Under the pieces are notes generated by a model, which saw nothing but the letters and a program-made list of their open reading frames with translations, had not been told where the DNA came from and did no database searches. This document shows, piece after piece, positions 10,736-21,804 of a stretch of DNA of 24,244 bases (the first letter of the stretch is position 1; each line of letters opens with the position of its first letter). A program made the position numbers and the translations under genes. The stretch is from Gamarada debralockiae. Taxonomy: Eukaryota > Ascomycota > Leotiomycetes > Helotiales > Hyphodiscaceae. Location of the stretch: assembly GCA_002803225.1 (NCBI GenBank), contig NXFV01001089.1, forward strand, positions 1 through 24,244, given 5' to 3'.

Positions 10736-11614
10736 TCATACCACACTCGACACTGCGGAAAAAGGAACATGAAAAATCTCGGCGCCAGAGTTCTTCTCTC
10801 TCAGCAACCCAATATTGTCCTTGAACAGCTCGGTCTCCCTGAATTTGAAATGCATTTCCGCGGAAGTCCACGAAAGGAATGCAACCAAAGCTTCGCCGGC
10901 CTTCGCATCCCTTTCCTTTATATCCGCATGCCTCACAATCTTCTCCATCACCTTCCCATATGAAATCCCATGGAATCCATCCGGCTTCCCATCTTCCAAC
11001 GCCTTTGCAAATTTCGCAACGTTGTCAATCATGGTTGGCTCGCAATCGTAGAAGGTAACCACTTCAGTGATTTTTGACAACCCGAGGAGCTTGCTGTGCG
11101 GCATAGCGACATGATGGAGGTGTACGTCTTCCATGATCAAGGATAGAAGGTTTTTGAAGGGAACGTAGGAGGGGTCGTTCATGAATCTGGTGTGGGAAGA
11201 TTGCGTGTCCCAGTCGATTACCAACATGAGCAGGTTTCGATCTTCAAGCTGCCGTCCGAAGAATGCCCCTCTGTACCCATCTTGCGCTTTCAAGATAGCT
11301 AGACTCTCGTGCTAGAGAGAAGTCAGCGTAGTTTTGCCTGGTGTAGAGGGTCTCCAGACGGACCCATGGTTTCCCCATTGCAGTCGAGTCTTCGATGTCG
11401 ACGCCCGGTTTCAGCGTGACTGTTGAAATGTCGGGATCAGCACCTGCTTCATAAGTGAAGGCAAACGAAAGTAACAGAGGTTTCTGGAGCTGCGGACTCT
11501 ACAGGCGTTCCCTTTCAAAGTAAGGCGAGATTGAAACTTGAGCGAATGGATGGAATAGGAAAGAGCTTGCGCCAAACATTACTTACTGTACGCAATCTCC
11601 GTCGCAGGTGCCAT
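10736..11614 (-). CDS. Dimeric alpha-beta barrel (ABM-like) protein
   Basis: Three exons, 11614-11587, 11419-11364 and 11311-10736, give 219 aa. The first exon holds only MAPATEIAY. The 167-nt first intron (GTAAGT...TTCAACAG) rejoins to ITLKPGVDIED, and the 52-nt second intron rejoins GKPW to HESLAILKAQDGYRGA. The result reads like fungal antibiotic-biosynthesis-monooxygenase-type ferredoxin-like barrels: a TLKPG first strand, a Q.GY.GA..GRQLED strand and VIDWD..SSH..FM as a helix cap. A second similar half follows (ITEVVTFYDCE, then LSWTSAEMHFKFRE), so two barrel repeats are likely. Many such proteins have no known substrate, so a stress-response or quinone-related role is only a guess. The second donor is GTCCGT, which is weak. 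Without that splice the frame runs out of alignment. The gene is convergent with the KH-domain gene. Confidence 0.7.
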
Positions 11615-12144
11615 TGTACAAGACGTTCTCCGGGGATGGAATTGAGGCTCGGGAGCCCTATGGCTTCAGAGGTGGTTGTGTTAGAATCTGCCAGGTAATT
11701 ATTAACAGTTGGGCCTTTAAGTTGATGTTCGGATGTAGGGCCGAATGGCGGGGTTCTGTCACGCCCACACCGACGTCCATACAATTCCAGCCAAATAGCT
11801 CTGCTAGCTGTTTCTACTGTTTTCCTGATCGAGTTCACAGCTCGCAGGTATGATGCAAGTGGCGTTGGAAATCGTCCCCTTATTTAATGCTTGTTGACAA
11901 TACGGTCCTCTTCTTCGCAGCTCGGGTAAACCAGAGGATGCAATGAAAAGCTAAGCCATGCACTATAATCTGAGTCTGGTCAGTATAGAGTTGTCAAAGG
12001 GTCACAACATCGAGCAAATAATTCAAGCTATCAAAAGAAATTCCTGAACATTGGCTCCCTCATGATGAACGTTCCTCGGAGCCGTCACCGTCATAATGCA
12101 GTCCGTCTGGATGATCTTCTGACCACCATTGGAACTTCTTCCTT
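11615..12144. other. Intergenic region
   Basis: This lies between the start of the ABM-like gene and the 3' end of the repeat-bearing remnant. Two antisense frames (11515-11838 minus and 11608-11853 plus) overlap the ABM first intron and are not supported by any recognisable domain. No repeat or RNA gene is visible. Confidence 0.35.
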
Positions 12145-14278
12145 TTAATTTTTACCAAAAAGTGATCTCATGAATTTACGCCTCTTCTCGTCTGTATCCG
12201 CAGCAGCGAATGTCCTCTTCCACTGTTTCCCGAAAGGCTCAGGAATATCGCTGGCTACCAAGGCATTCCACTGGCTGTCCTTATAGCCTCGAACTCTGCT
12301 GACTGTCTTACCCGCGGATATCATGCGTCGGTAACCTTCAGTCTCTTTCCAGGCTGGGTCTGCCTGTGTTGCCGGCCTCGCGAACGGCCTTTCAAACTGC
12401 GAGCAACTTGGCGTTTCTTGCTGTCACAGTTTTTTAAGGCCTCGGTCCTCCTGGTCCTTCGCGTGAAATTCGGCGAGATTTTCAATACCGCGGCCTTCTT
12501 GTTGTGGTAACCTTCAGTCTCCTTGAAGGCTGCGCTTTGCATTGTAATATGGCATTTCAAAAGCGCAGCGACTGAGGCTTGGTAGTCCTCAGATTCTTTT
12601 CAGGCTGCGCTTCGCAATGTTTCTTGGCCTGTCAGATGGCCTTTCAAAATGCCAGCAGCATGCCGTTTCTTGCTGTAACTGTTTTTAAAGGCTTCGGTTC
12701 CCTCCCGGTACCTTCTCGCGGTGACCGAGTTTTGGCAACTCTCCGTCGCCTTGTAGATCTCTCCTGTGCGTGTAGCTATGCCTTTCAAACGTCCCTTCAG
12801 CGCTATTGTACATAGAATTTGTCTTACGAGCGTTCCCTCGAGCTTAATGAGCATGGCCTCATTACGGCATAGCCAATCCGGGAACACCTGTCTGACTATC
12901 CCTTCATCGACAAGACAATGACGCGCCTCCCAATATCTCATCTGTATAGCCTTTTTTAGAGAAGTACTTCTCAAAAAATGCCAATCTCGCTCGATATCAT
13001 CGGAGCCCTCGGATCGCCACTGAAAATAATCCACATTGACGTTCTCTACTCCCGCTAACGCTGCACAGATATTCCATACGGTTCGCAAAAGTGTGCTTCC
13101 AGTCCAAGAGACCCATGCAAAACGACTCAAGATGGTAACTGGGGAAGATCAATTGCTTGATTTCCTCAGTGTTCTTGTCCTGGATCACTCTGACTGGATT
13201 CTCTTCCCAAAGAAGTTGACTTTCACACCTTTGCCCTCATAATTGATGATTAGATCAATTTTGGTAACAATTGACGGAGCATTCGGTAGCTCCTCCGTCA
13301 AAGCATTATTATTGTCTCGTCCGAGAACAATTCGGACCTTTGCCAACGATGAGAGTCTGGACTTGGGTCGAGAGCACACCGCTTTACACTCTGCCGTCGA
13401 TATCCAAATCATCATACCAAGTCTGGCCATCTTTCGGCTTATCAGCACGGAAAGGAAATGAGTCGTATGTAAGCACTCGCCTACTTTATCCAATCTTTGT
13501 TTCTTGAAGACGAAGACACCCATTTGAGGGATCAAAAGTCATATCATAAGTCTTCTTCTCGGTATTGTTCGTTGGGTAATTCCATTCAGTGACAAAAGCC
13601 GCGCGAAGAGGGCCCGATGGCCTCACAAGCTCGGCCTCTGTACAACGAAATGCCTTGGTAAGCAGTGGAATGAATTCTTCGAAGATTGCGTCTATCTCTG
13701 GACACTGACTTCTCCATCTAACTAATGGTTCATCATCTAGAAAATCAAGGACGCCTTTGGTTGCTTCGGCAATATCCCAACTATCCCTATTCTCCACCCA
13801 CTCTCTGATCTTCTCCTTGAGATCGAGGCACCTGTCAGTACTTTTGAAAAGTACGTCGATCCAGAGCTCTGGATCCCAGGCACGCTTCTCAGCTCTAGCT
13901 TTTACTATCTCACCGAGGACGTCTTCGTCATCATCCTCAATATCTTCGATTGAGAGAGCAAGCTCCTCAGTCTCCACCGTCGCAAATTGTGCCTGCTGCT
14001 TTCGCACGGCTTTCCATCGCACTTGCGCTTGCCAAGCCGGGGAGACTCTGAAGCGTAGTTGTTGTCACACTCGTCTTCGTAGAGAGCGTGCGACACGACA
14101 AGCAGCGCGAACAGGAGATTGTCGCTTGCGGCTGGCAAGCTGGGGAGTATCCGAGTCGCTGCCAGATTGTCTTGATAGACAGTAGCAGTACGACGAACAG
14201 CACGCATAGAAGCCTGTCACTTGGCCGAAGGACCCGCGGCAGCGTGTTGGGCGCCGGAGCTTGAACCTTCGCCGCCAT
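12145..14278 (-). pseudogene. Broken unrecognised gene with C-terminal tandem repeats
   Basis: I do not recognise the family. Plausible coding text runs along the minus strand but changes frame several times. It begins with MAAKVQ at 14278 and a hydrophobic helix (about residues 22-41). The next part is an uninterrupted acidic, Trp-containing helical segment from about 14060 to 13486 (with SIEDIEDDDED and WDPELWIDVLF). A TAA at 13486-13488 is followed in the same frame by the protein-like segment FRADKPKDGQTWYDDLDIDG. After a frame change at about 13370-13190 come LTEELPNAP and a strand-like KIDLIINYEGKGVKV. Another frame near 13185-13070 gives EEIKQLIFPSYHLESF. From 13130 the frame continues into the repeats with one TGA at 12600-12602. 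The final piece, in yet another frame, ends in KRRKFMRSLFGKN and a TAA at 12145. Some changes could be unrecognised introns, but the number of breaks favours decay. Confidence 0.5.
12330..12830 (-). repeat. Divergent tandem repeats, protein-level unit starting Leu-Lys
   Basis: Imperfect copies of two DNA motifs alternate. ggtaaccttcagtct occurs at 12330 and 12506, with a variant at 12581. The motif gc(c/a)tttcaaa occurs at 12387, 12552, 12639 and 12780. The spacings of the second motif (165, 87 and 141 nt) are all multiples of three, so all copies read as Leu-Lys in the same minus-strand frame. The units begin LKGIATRTGEIYKATE, LKGHLTGQET, LKCHITMQSAAFKETEGY, LKISPNFTRR and LKGRSRGRQ, with lengths of 25 to 47 residues. 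The shared core is roughly LK-x3-T-x(n)-K-[EA]-[TS]-E-[GD]-Y. Preserved phase means the copies arose inside a translated gene before it was broken. Confidence 0.6.
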
Positions 14279-15171
14279 TCTTCATACGGCGTTCAATCTC
14301 GACAGTCGGAACTTTAAACAATTGAAGCCACGAGACTGTTTGATTTCACGTCGTCATTGGTGTACCTCAGTTTCATCGATTGGGCAGCTCAGCTTTCAAG
14401 ATCTTTTGCCTATTACAGTCTTGTTTCGACATTCTATCACAATCCATAACTATTAGATAACGTTTGGTCTTTCGTTCAAATCCGTGGTGTTCGGAGGCAA
14501 GATTTCTCCCAAGTCTTATTGAGGCTCAGATAGAGGCACTTGCCACTCCCATGTCGATTCAGGGCTCCTGACTATGGCTGTGATTCCTATCCCCTGGTGC
14601 TTTCAAATGGGGTCCATATTTAAGGAGCAAGAGCCGAGATCTGGAAAGCAATACCATATCAATCGGAACGCAAGATATGAATCCTTCTATCAATTTCGGC
14701 GATCTAAAAAGCTCACTTCGGATCTACATACAAGCCATTCCTCATACCCTGTCTTTTTGATCACAGAGTAAAAGCGAGCGATCAGGGCTTTTGCACTTAG
14801 GAGAGACCCTGTTAAACTTTTTTGAAGGCTCAAACGGATTGCGGAAATTGATAATTTATGTTCCATTTAATGCAGAATATATGTTTGGTTGGGCACATGA
14901 ACAAAGACGGTGTCTCCCTCTTTCAACCGAGAAAATGGTATATCTTTCATCTAGACACATACATCAGATAATAACAACCAAAGGAAACGGATTTAAACCC
15001 CGTAACCCCTTTATTAACTCTGAAAGTAACTTGGATGGAGTGATGGAGTGCAATTCACGTGACCACACTCCGTATCCGAAGAACTCCACAATCCTTGCTG
15101 CCTGCCATGAAAGCTTATTCCGACCCTGAGTCTTAGCCATACTAAGAGCCTCGATTGTATCTGCTCTCCTG
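14279..15171. other. Gene-free region
   Basis: About 0.9 kb lies between two divergently oriented damaged genes. Plus-strand frames at 14574-14771 and 14791-15129 and minus-strand frames at 14964-15332 have no recognisable domain. I see no terminal repeats or RNA gene. Confidence 0.4.
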
Positions 15172-16253
15172 ATGGAGGCAAAAATCTTAGATAATACAGA
15201 GCCAACCGAGCCAGTGCTCGAGGCCCTCTCACAACACTTGCCATACTCCCTCCCAACTTTGAGAAGATTACAGTTCATGAAAATCGGCAGAGGCCAGACG
15301 GCGAATTCACATGTCTTGTCCACTTTTGACAAGGAGCCTCCAGGGAAGGACTTCCTCGTCGCTTATCTGGATCTGTCCAAGGGTCCCGAGACGGAAATGT
15401 AGTTGTATTCCTCGATCGAGAATGTCGACGTTCCTGGCGATGAAACCGTATGCGAGCAGCAGATTCTGAAATTATTTGCGCGGGTGCGGGAGATCGAGAA
15501 GGGCTACCAAGGCCAACGGGAAACCCCTGGTATTGTTTTGGTCGGAACTCTACACTCGCGGATCCTCGAAATTCTGGTAAAGCATTCGATGGTCAAGACT
15601 AAGACTGGCGAGCACTTCAAGTTCATATTCAAGATGGACGATTTGCCAGAGGGAAAACCACTCCCAGAAAATCTATCGTGGTCGTCGGTCAGGCCATCAG
15701 ATATGCCCCTCGTTCTCTCGAGGACGGCAATCCCATACAAAGCGTCAGTTAGTTCTCCTGTCGAAGATATGGCTATGGTCTGATAAGGTTTGGAGGGCCT
15801 CGATGAAGCTATTCCCCAGTGCTGCGATCGTTTCACAGACCGGAAATCCGATAGCATGGGTGTTCCTGGGTATGTCACTCTCACGACTTCCTTCTCAATT
15901 CGGCACAACTGACTCCAGAATAGGCCCAGATGGATCTTTGAAGACTTTGCATTGCGAGGTGAGTATGCCCTGTCGCTACTCAAGAATATCACTAATATGT
16001 CATCAGGAAGAATATCGTGGGCTAGGATTAGCAAAAGCCGTGACTTTGAGATTGTTCCGCGAAAGAACCGCAGATTTTGGCCAAGACGGTTTCTCGCATG
16101 CCGATGTTGCGGTTGAGAATCTTCAAAGTCAAGGGGTATGCAAGAGTTTGAAGGGGACTGTGAGATGGAGAAACTACTGTATGTTAACACCATCAGTGTT
16201 CTGAACACGGAAAACTGATACAACACTCAGGGGCTTGGATAGCCATTTCCTAG
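15172..16253 (+). pseudogene. GNAT N-acetyltransferase gene with one internal amber codon
   Basis: Five exons fit cleanly: 15172-15747, 15788-15869, 15924-15958, 16007-16178 and 16231-16253. The introns (40, 54, 48 and 52 nt) have good GT..AG ends and matching phases, giving 296 codons including the final TAG. The only defect is TAG at 15400-15402 (codon 77), between ETEM and LYSSIEN, where family members usually carry an aromatic residue, so Trp (TGG) to TAG is the simplest history. The C-terminal third is a fungal FR47-like GNAT domain: NPIAWVFLG, GSLKTLHCE, then the acetyl-CoA-binding EEYRGLGLAKAV (R235-G-L-G-L-A240) and a final RWRNYWAWIA. The acyl acceptor is unknown. It is unclear whether this is a real pseudogene, a strain-specific nonsense allele, read-through or a base error. 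If translation began after the stop, the GNAT core would survive without its N-terminal region. Confidence 0.8.
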
Positions 16254-16493
16254 ACAGATGCAGGAAGATGGGTTTGGTGGGCCATGGACGATTTGAGTAT
16301 TGAGATTTTGATGCATTGATATAGAAGTCTATGATCGTCAATGATGATCTAATTTACATTTGTCCACACCTCTTAACTCCGCGCTTGACAAAAATCCACC
16401 TGGGTACCCTGACGCCCATCCTCAAATGATACCCCACTCGTACAGCATGATCAAAACATAGGGAAAATGCCATGGAAGTAATACATCTATCAT

Positions 16494-19400
16494 CTAAGAA
16501 AGCAAATTCCGCAGGGACGGGCTTGCACTCGCTCCGCCATTCACACGACCATCGTTGGGCCGCATATTGTGCTGCGGGTTATTGGGATCTGGTCTTTGGG
16601 GATATGTATCCCGAGGCATTGGCGGACTTCCTTGAGGGCCGAATGACGGCCGGGGATGCATAACAGCATTCGGTTGCTGGAAGGGATGCTCGGGAGCACG
16701 TGGTGCTGGGCCACCATTGGTTAAGTGCTGGGGAGGAGGTCGAGTTGTAGCGTACGAGGTATAGACCCCGTTTGACATGTGGAGAGGTGCGGAACCCAAG
16801 CCGCGATGAGGCGAAGGTGGTTGTGAATAGCCATTGGGAGCTTGATTTATGTGGCCATTCTCATGCGGTGAATGAGGTATTCCCTGAATTGGTTGTCGAA
16901 TTTGAGGCTGTCCATTGATTTGGGGAGCCGATCCGTTACTGGTATGCGGTGAGTGACCTCCGTTGAGTTGATTGACATGGCCGACGCTTTGAGGAGCAGG
17001 GGCTGGTCGTGACCAATTGTTGTAAGACGTAGTTGGCGGGTAAGACGGCGGAGGGACTGGCCACGTATACTGGGTCATAGATCGTGACACATCTGCATCC
17101 GGAACAGGAGTGTTAACCACTGGTGGTGCTGGAATCGGCGGACGTGAGGGTTCTTGTTGAGCAGGTGGTGCTGGTGGCGGCGTAGGTTCCCTTCGCACCT
17201 TCTTCCAATGACATTTATGACATTGGAATTCAGTTATGACAGGTGTTTGCACAGGCTGCCGAGTATTTTGATGTAGCGCAGCTGCTGCAAGGGCTATATT
17301 GCCCCCACCGCCATTTTCGACAACAGGACCCTGAGATACGAGACCATTGCTCTGGGGTGATCCATCCATGTGATAGTGATCTCCACTGGCAGCGGTGGAA
17401 ACTTCAACGGGAGCCGCTGATGGGACTTCAGCCACGGTTGAGGGACAAGGCCACCATTTCGGGCTCACATCCACGTTACAGGTAACGCACTTCTTTTCCG
17501 GACTTGATCCGGCAGTTACAGTCTCTCCAGCACTGTCCTCTACCTTCACATGCGAGATGGAGCTTCGGCTACCCAAAGAAGTCCCGATAGTAGTCGTAGT
17601 TGTGGAAGCTTTGCGGTTCGAAGGAGAAGCAGTCGAGGCCGGGTTCGGGACCTTGGTAGACTGATTGACCAAGGTGGCTTTGCGAACAGTGCCCGTGAGA
17701 GTAAGGTCGGCTTGTTTGAACTTCTGAACATAGAGTTGCAGTGCATTTAGACCTTCATCGTCTACAATGTCGTACATCCGATGCACAATCGTCTTGGTCG
17801 GCATATGTTCCTTGCACCAGACAGCAGCAGACATGGCACCAACCTCGCCATTGATGTTTACAATGGCATTTTGGTCGCGGCGAGACCCCTTCACGGGCGT
17901 AATGTCAAAGCCTAATATATACCCAGCCTGGTGGGCACATTCAACATGGACTGGAATTTTGCATTAGCAGGAATGGCGATGTTAATAGAGGTAGTAAATT
18001 ACCTGGCGCTTTGCAAGAATGACAAGCCACACATGCACCCCCAGTCTGTTTGCATGCCTTGCACACTTCATCGTATCTTGCTGAAAGAATGGATGGAATT
18101 CCTTCCGAGGGTTCCATAGCTTTGGCATTGCCAAATTTAACCTCCGGCGTGAATACAGCACAAGTGACATGGACCCAATTATTATTTGCAGTACGCTTCA
18201 ATGGCTCTCTGGGGTTCAGTGGTTTGTTGAGCTCCTCTTGTTTCTTGCGGAAGTAATCGGCGACCTTCTGAGCATTTTCTCGCTCGACTCGATCACGTTC
18301 GCGCTCTTTTTCGGACTTCTTCTTATGAGAAATCTTTGGCGGTTCCACGAAATCTTGCTCTGTATGCTCCACAGGACAAAGCATACATTTGTATTGCTGA
18401 AATCATTAGCACCTCAAAAATCAGACGAGAGTTCTGTGTTCTTACAATTGAGACCTGTGGATTTTTGTCGTTCGAGCACATATCGCATATCCACTTGCTA
18501 GGACTTCGATTCTCCCCCACGACGCCATAACAGTTTCGATGCACCGCCATGCGGCAGTCTTTACATGTTAGATGCTGGTCTCCGAGAGGGTCCATCTGGC
18601 CGCATATTGCGCAAGGCAACAGTTTAGCCTTTGGAGGTTCTGGGGTGGGCGGGGGAGGAGCAGGCTTCTCTATTGCGGCCTTCTTCTTCTGCTGCCCGGC
18701 TGTCACGACACCTCCAGAATCCAATGCTGGGTCGGTCGAATCTCTTTCGGTTGCACCCTTGATCTTCTTTCTCGGAGGTTCAGCCCCAGCTGGGAGAGTT
18801 GATGACCCCGGCGCAGGCGTTCCCCCAGTAGATATGGAGCCTACAGGTGGGGCGTCGGCCACGTTGCCCATGGTTTCATTTGTAGCAACGAGTTCTTTTA
18901 GAAGCTCCTCATCGATTTTCCGTTTCCAGGCCCGGCCACCACCTTGTGCAACCTTCTTAGCTACTTCGTCAATATCTTCGTATTGAATTGCGTAGCGACG
19001 CCAGAGATACGCGCACCTCCGGCATAGGGCTACCATCAGCTGAGTGCCTTTGTCTTTACCAGGTGCTTTGTTGTTGGGGTTCTCCATAATCATCGTACCA
19101 GCAGGTGTGTTCGGAGCTCGTCTCCATTGCGGCGAGCTTCTCGTGGCGCAAAACTTGCATTGGAACCCTCTCTTCTTCTCGAAGGCTTTGTCGTTGTCAA
19201 ATGCGGAGTCGTCGTGTTCGTCTGCGACATCGTCCTGTAACTTTCCCGCATTTGCTTCCGCTTTCTTCGCCTCCTTCTTGCCCTTCCGTCCAGAATAGTT
19301 CCCCCAAATCTGCTTACCCCGATCGGTCTTCTTCCAGGTGTAGTAGAATCGGACAATATCTGCTGCGCTAACAGACTTGACGTGTTTTTTGAGGCTATGC

Positions 19401-21804
19401 CATTCAGATCCGTATTTTGTCACTCCATCCTCAAATTTCTTGAGTTCTGCAGGACTCAATTCCGGCTCTTTGAAAAGCTTTTTATCGGCAACTGACAGCA
19501 TTTCCAAAGCCTTCTCGGGATCATATCCGCTGATGCGAAGCATATCAAGCGCCACATCAAGAAGGTTGGTGGACATGAGAGGTAAACCTAAAGGTTTCGC
19601 CAATTTCTTCGCACGTTCCATATAGTCAGTGATTATTTGCTCTCGTTCGTGGGTGCTGAGATGGTCCAATCCACTATCGTCATTCCCGCGCTCAGAACTC
19701 TCTCCAGCCTCGGGAAGTTTGAACAGTAACTCTGAAGTACACCTGGGATCACCAACATCATAGTCCTCGCCTCGGTGAACGTAGCCAGGTGGTTCGTCCA
19801 TTACCCATTTAGGACGCGTCTCCCGAGCAATCTTGTCAGCCTCTAGGGCAGCGAGGGTCTCCTTGGAGAGCTTCGAATCCTTCTTGTAGCCGCCACCTTT
19901 CACATATTTCTTTTTGATATCAGCAGGTTTGACATATTCCACAGGTCGTCCTGGCCATGGAGTAACATTTGCTTGGTGGCGTGGCCCCAGACGGGAGCTG
20001 GCTCTCGGATAAATCCGGTCATCGTAATCCAACGCATCCTCAACCTTACAATGTATGCCTAGATATCGGAATAACCACAGACTCGCTTGGTGAATCTGTT
20101 CAGCAGTCCCAGGGTGTACCGAAGGCTCCTCTCCGCTTGATCTAGTAGGGCTAGTTCGACCGGTGTCAAGCGCATCTCCGAGGGTGCCAGGGAAGTCGTC
20201 TTCTTCATCAATGAACTCCTCGTCCTCAACATCGATGACTGCGTCATTGATGTTTGGTGTGTTCCTCGCTTCAAGCTTCTTCTCCTGAGCTTTGCTGCAT
20301 GGACCGCAGGCCCAGGCAAAGCCACGAGAGGGCTTCTTGAGCAGCGGCGGGTTGACACAACTCATGTGGTAGGTATTTTTACACACAGCACAATCGACCG
20401 AATCGTTACTTTGAGAAGTTAGCAACATAATTTGGACACTCCGGACGAATAACCAACCTTGCACAATACTTGTTACATCTTTTGCAGGACTTAACAGCGC
20501 TCGTCAACTCTTTACCACGGCCCGGCTCCACGATGATATAGCGCCAACGTTCATCGAGCACTTTCTTCACCTCCACTGGGACGTTGATGACTTGACTGGT
20601 TGGGATGACATCGTAGAAACGGTGTATGTAACGATCATACAGCTTTTCGTACCAGAAGCAGTCTGTCGTCTTTCTCAGCTCATCCAGTTTTTCTACCTCG
20701 CTCTTATGTTTAATTGTGCATTTCCCTCGTAAAGCTGTAAGTGGACTGATATCCGAATGCATCGATGCGAAGACTTGACGTGTGTCATTGACTTTGCGGC
20801 CAATGTCCTTGGGTCGGTAATACCAGTTGAGCCGCAATGCATCAATGGGCTGAGAGCTATCGTTGTTGACGTGTAAGAATTCCATGATCCGACCAAGGTA
20901 GTACGGCTCTCCTGGTGGCTCGCAGACAAGATATACGTGATCTAAAAAGCAATTAGCCCCATGGCGCTGTTTCTTGCAGCTTATTCGACTCACCGTTAAC
21001 CTCGAGCACTGTCCCGTCATCAGCGAAAAGTTTCTTGTCCTTCAAGCGATTCCCACAGTCATCAAAGCTGAGCATATTTGTCTCTCGAGACCCCACCAAG
21101 CCTTGCGCAGCTATGCTGGCTCTGCGGGTTACAGCTGGTACTGTGCCCTGGTTGGGAATTTGCATTTGGGGCTGGAGTCCGTTCGTCGCTGGTGGTCCGT
21201 TAGCTTTTCGTTTCTTCGAGAGCTGGCCTGCCGGGGCAGTTGTAGTTGGATTGGCCGAAAATGTAGAAGTTCCAGGAATTGACTCCTTGTAATGACTTTG
21301 TACTGCAACAATCTGATCTGCTTCGGATCCCTGATTTTTTCGAGCATTATTCGCAGACCGTCCAGGATCCATTATCGTTGCCGGGGCGGCATCAGCTCGT
21401 GTTGTCTTGCGCCCCTCTTTCGAAGATGCAGCGACCTCAAATTCGGTATCAAGTTCCTTATCCTCTGCATAATTCGGTCGACTTGACCCCGTTCTGTTGC
21501 GCGATCGTGTGCCGTATGGAGCAGCGGTGCTCGTACCGCTTCCCACCCCATCATTTGCTGATGGGTTCGAGGAGGTTGAGTTGGACGCCGTCATTGGTTG
21601 CGATTCAGCTGCGCGCGCAACTGGTGCATCCGTATCTGCTTGTTTACTCTGATCTGCGATCAATGAGGTTGACCGGGACATTTTCGGTGCGGCTTCGTCG
21701 GATTGCTGTGGCTCTCGCGCAGAAACCTCCAATCCATTCTCACGAGGCGACGGGGCATGCGTCGAGCCCGCCGCACTCGAGCGGCCAGAATTGTCTTTCG
21801 TCAT
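16494..21804 (-). CDS. snt2: Snt2-type BAH/PHD/SANT chromatin regulator
   Basis: Five exons, 21804-20994, 20941-20458, 20408-18446, 18396-18003 and 17950-16494, give 1702 aa. The introns are 49-52 nt with consistent phases. Residues 1-250 are disordered. A BAH domain spans about 255-420 (HVYLVCEPPGEPYYLGRI, then NWYYRPKD). PHD finger 1 follows, its first CxxC (SCKRCNKYC) ending exon 2 and C438, C441, H446, C449, C466 and C469 in exon 3. A SANT domain lies at about 750-793 (EWHSLKKHV..FYYTWKKT). A GATA-like finger uses C849, C852, C894 and C897. PHD 2 uses C1031-C1076 (with H1055) and leads into an extended PHD running to about 1266 (WVHVTCAVF, ACHSCKAPVHVECAHQAG). The C-terminal 430 residues are Pro/Asn/Gln-rich. 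Snt2 works with the Rpd3 deacetylase and Ecm5 in budding yeast and in filamentous fungi affects development, autophagy or respiration. A nuclear histone-reader role is inferred from the domains. Confidence 0.92.

Noticed and set aside
11312..11337. A 26-nt GC-AG intron as an alternative to the GTCCGT donor
   Set aside because: It is too short to be spliced and would put extra unmatched residues into the ABM domain.
12330..12830. CRISPR-like array
   Set aside because: The repeats are divergent, of unequal length and in phase with a reading frame, and the host is a eukaryote.
13905..14207. Alternative N-terminal frame of the repeat-bearing remnant (with CDNNYASESPRLGKRKCDG)
   Set aside because: It overlaps two other frames. 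The longer acidic frame ending at 13486 is more protein-like, so I did not list it separately, though it could be part of the original gene after a frameshift.
15504..16226. A 240-codon minus-strand open frame
   Set aside because: It is antisense to the GNAT exons and spans their introns. The plus strand has the recognisable acetyl-CoA motif and phased splice sites, so this is a shadow.
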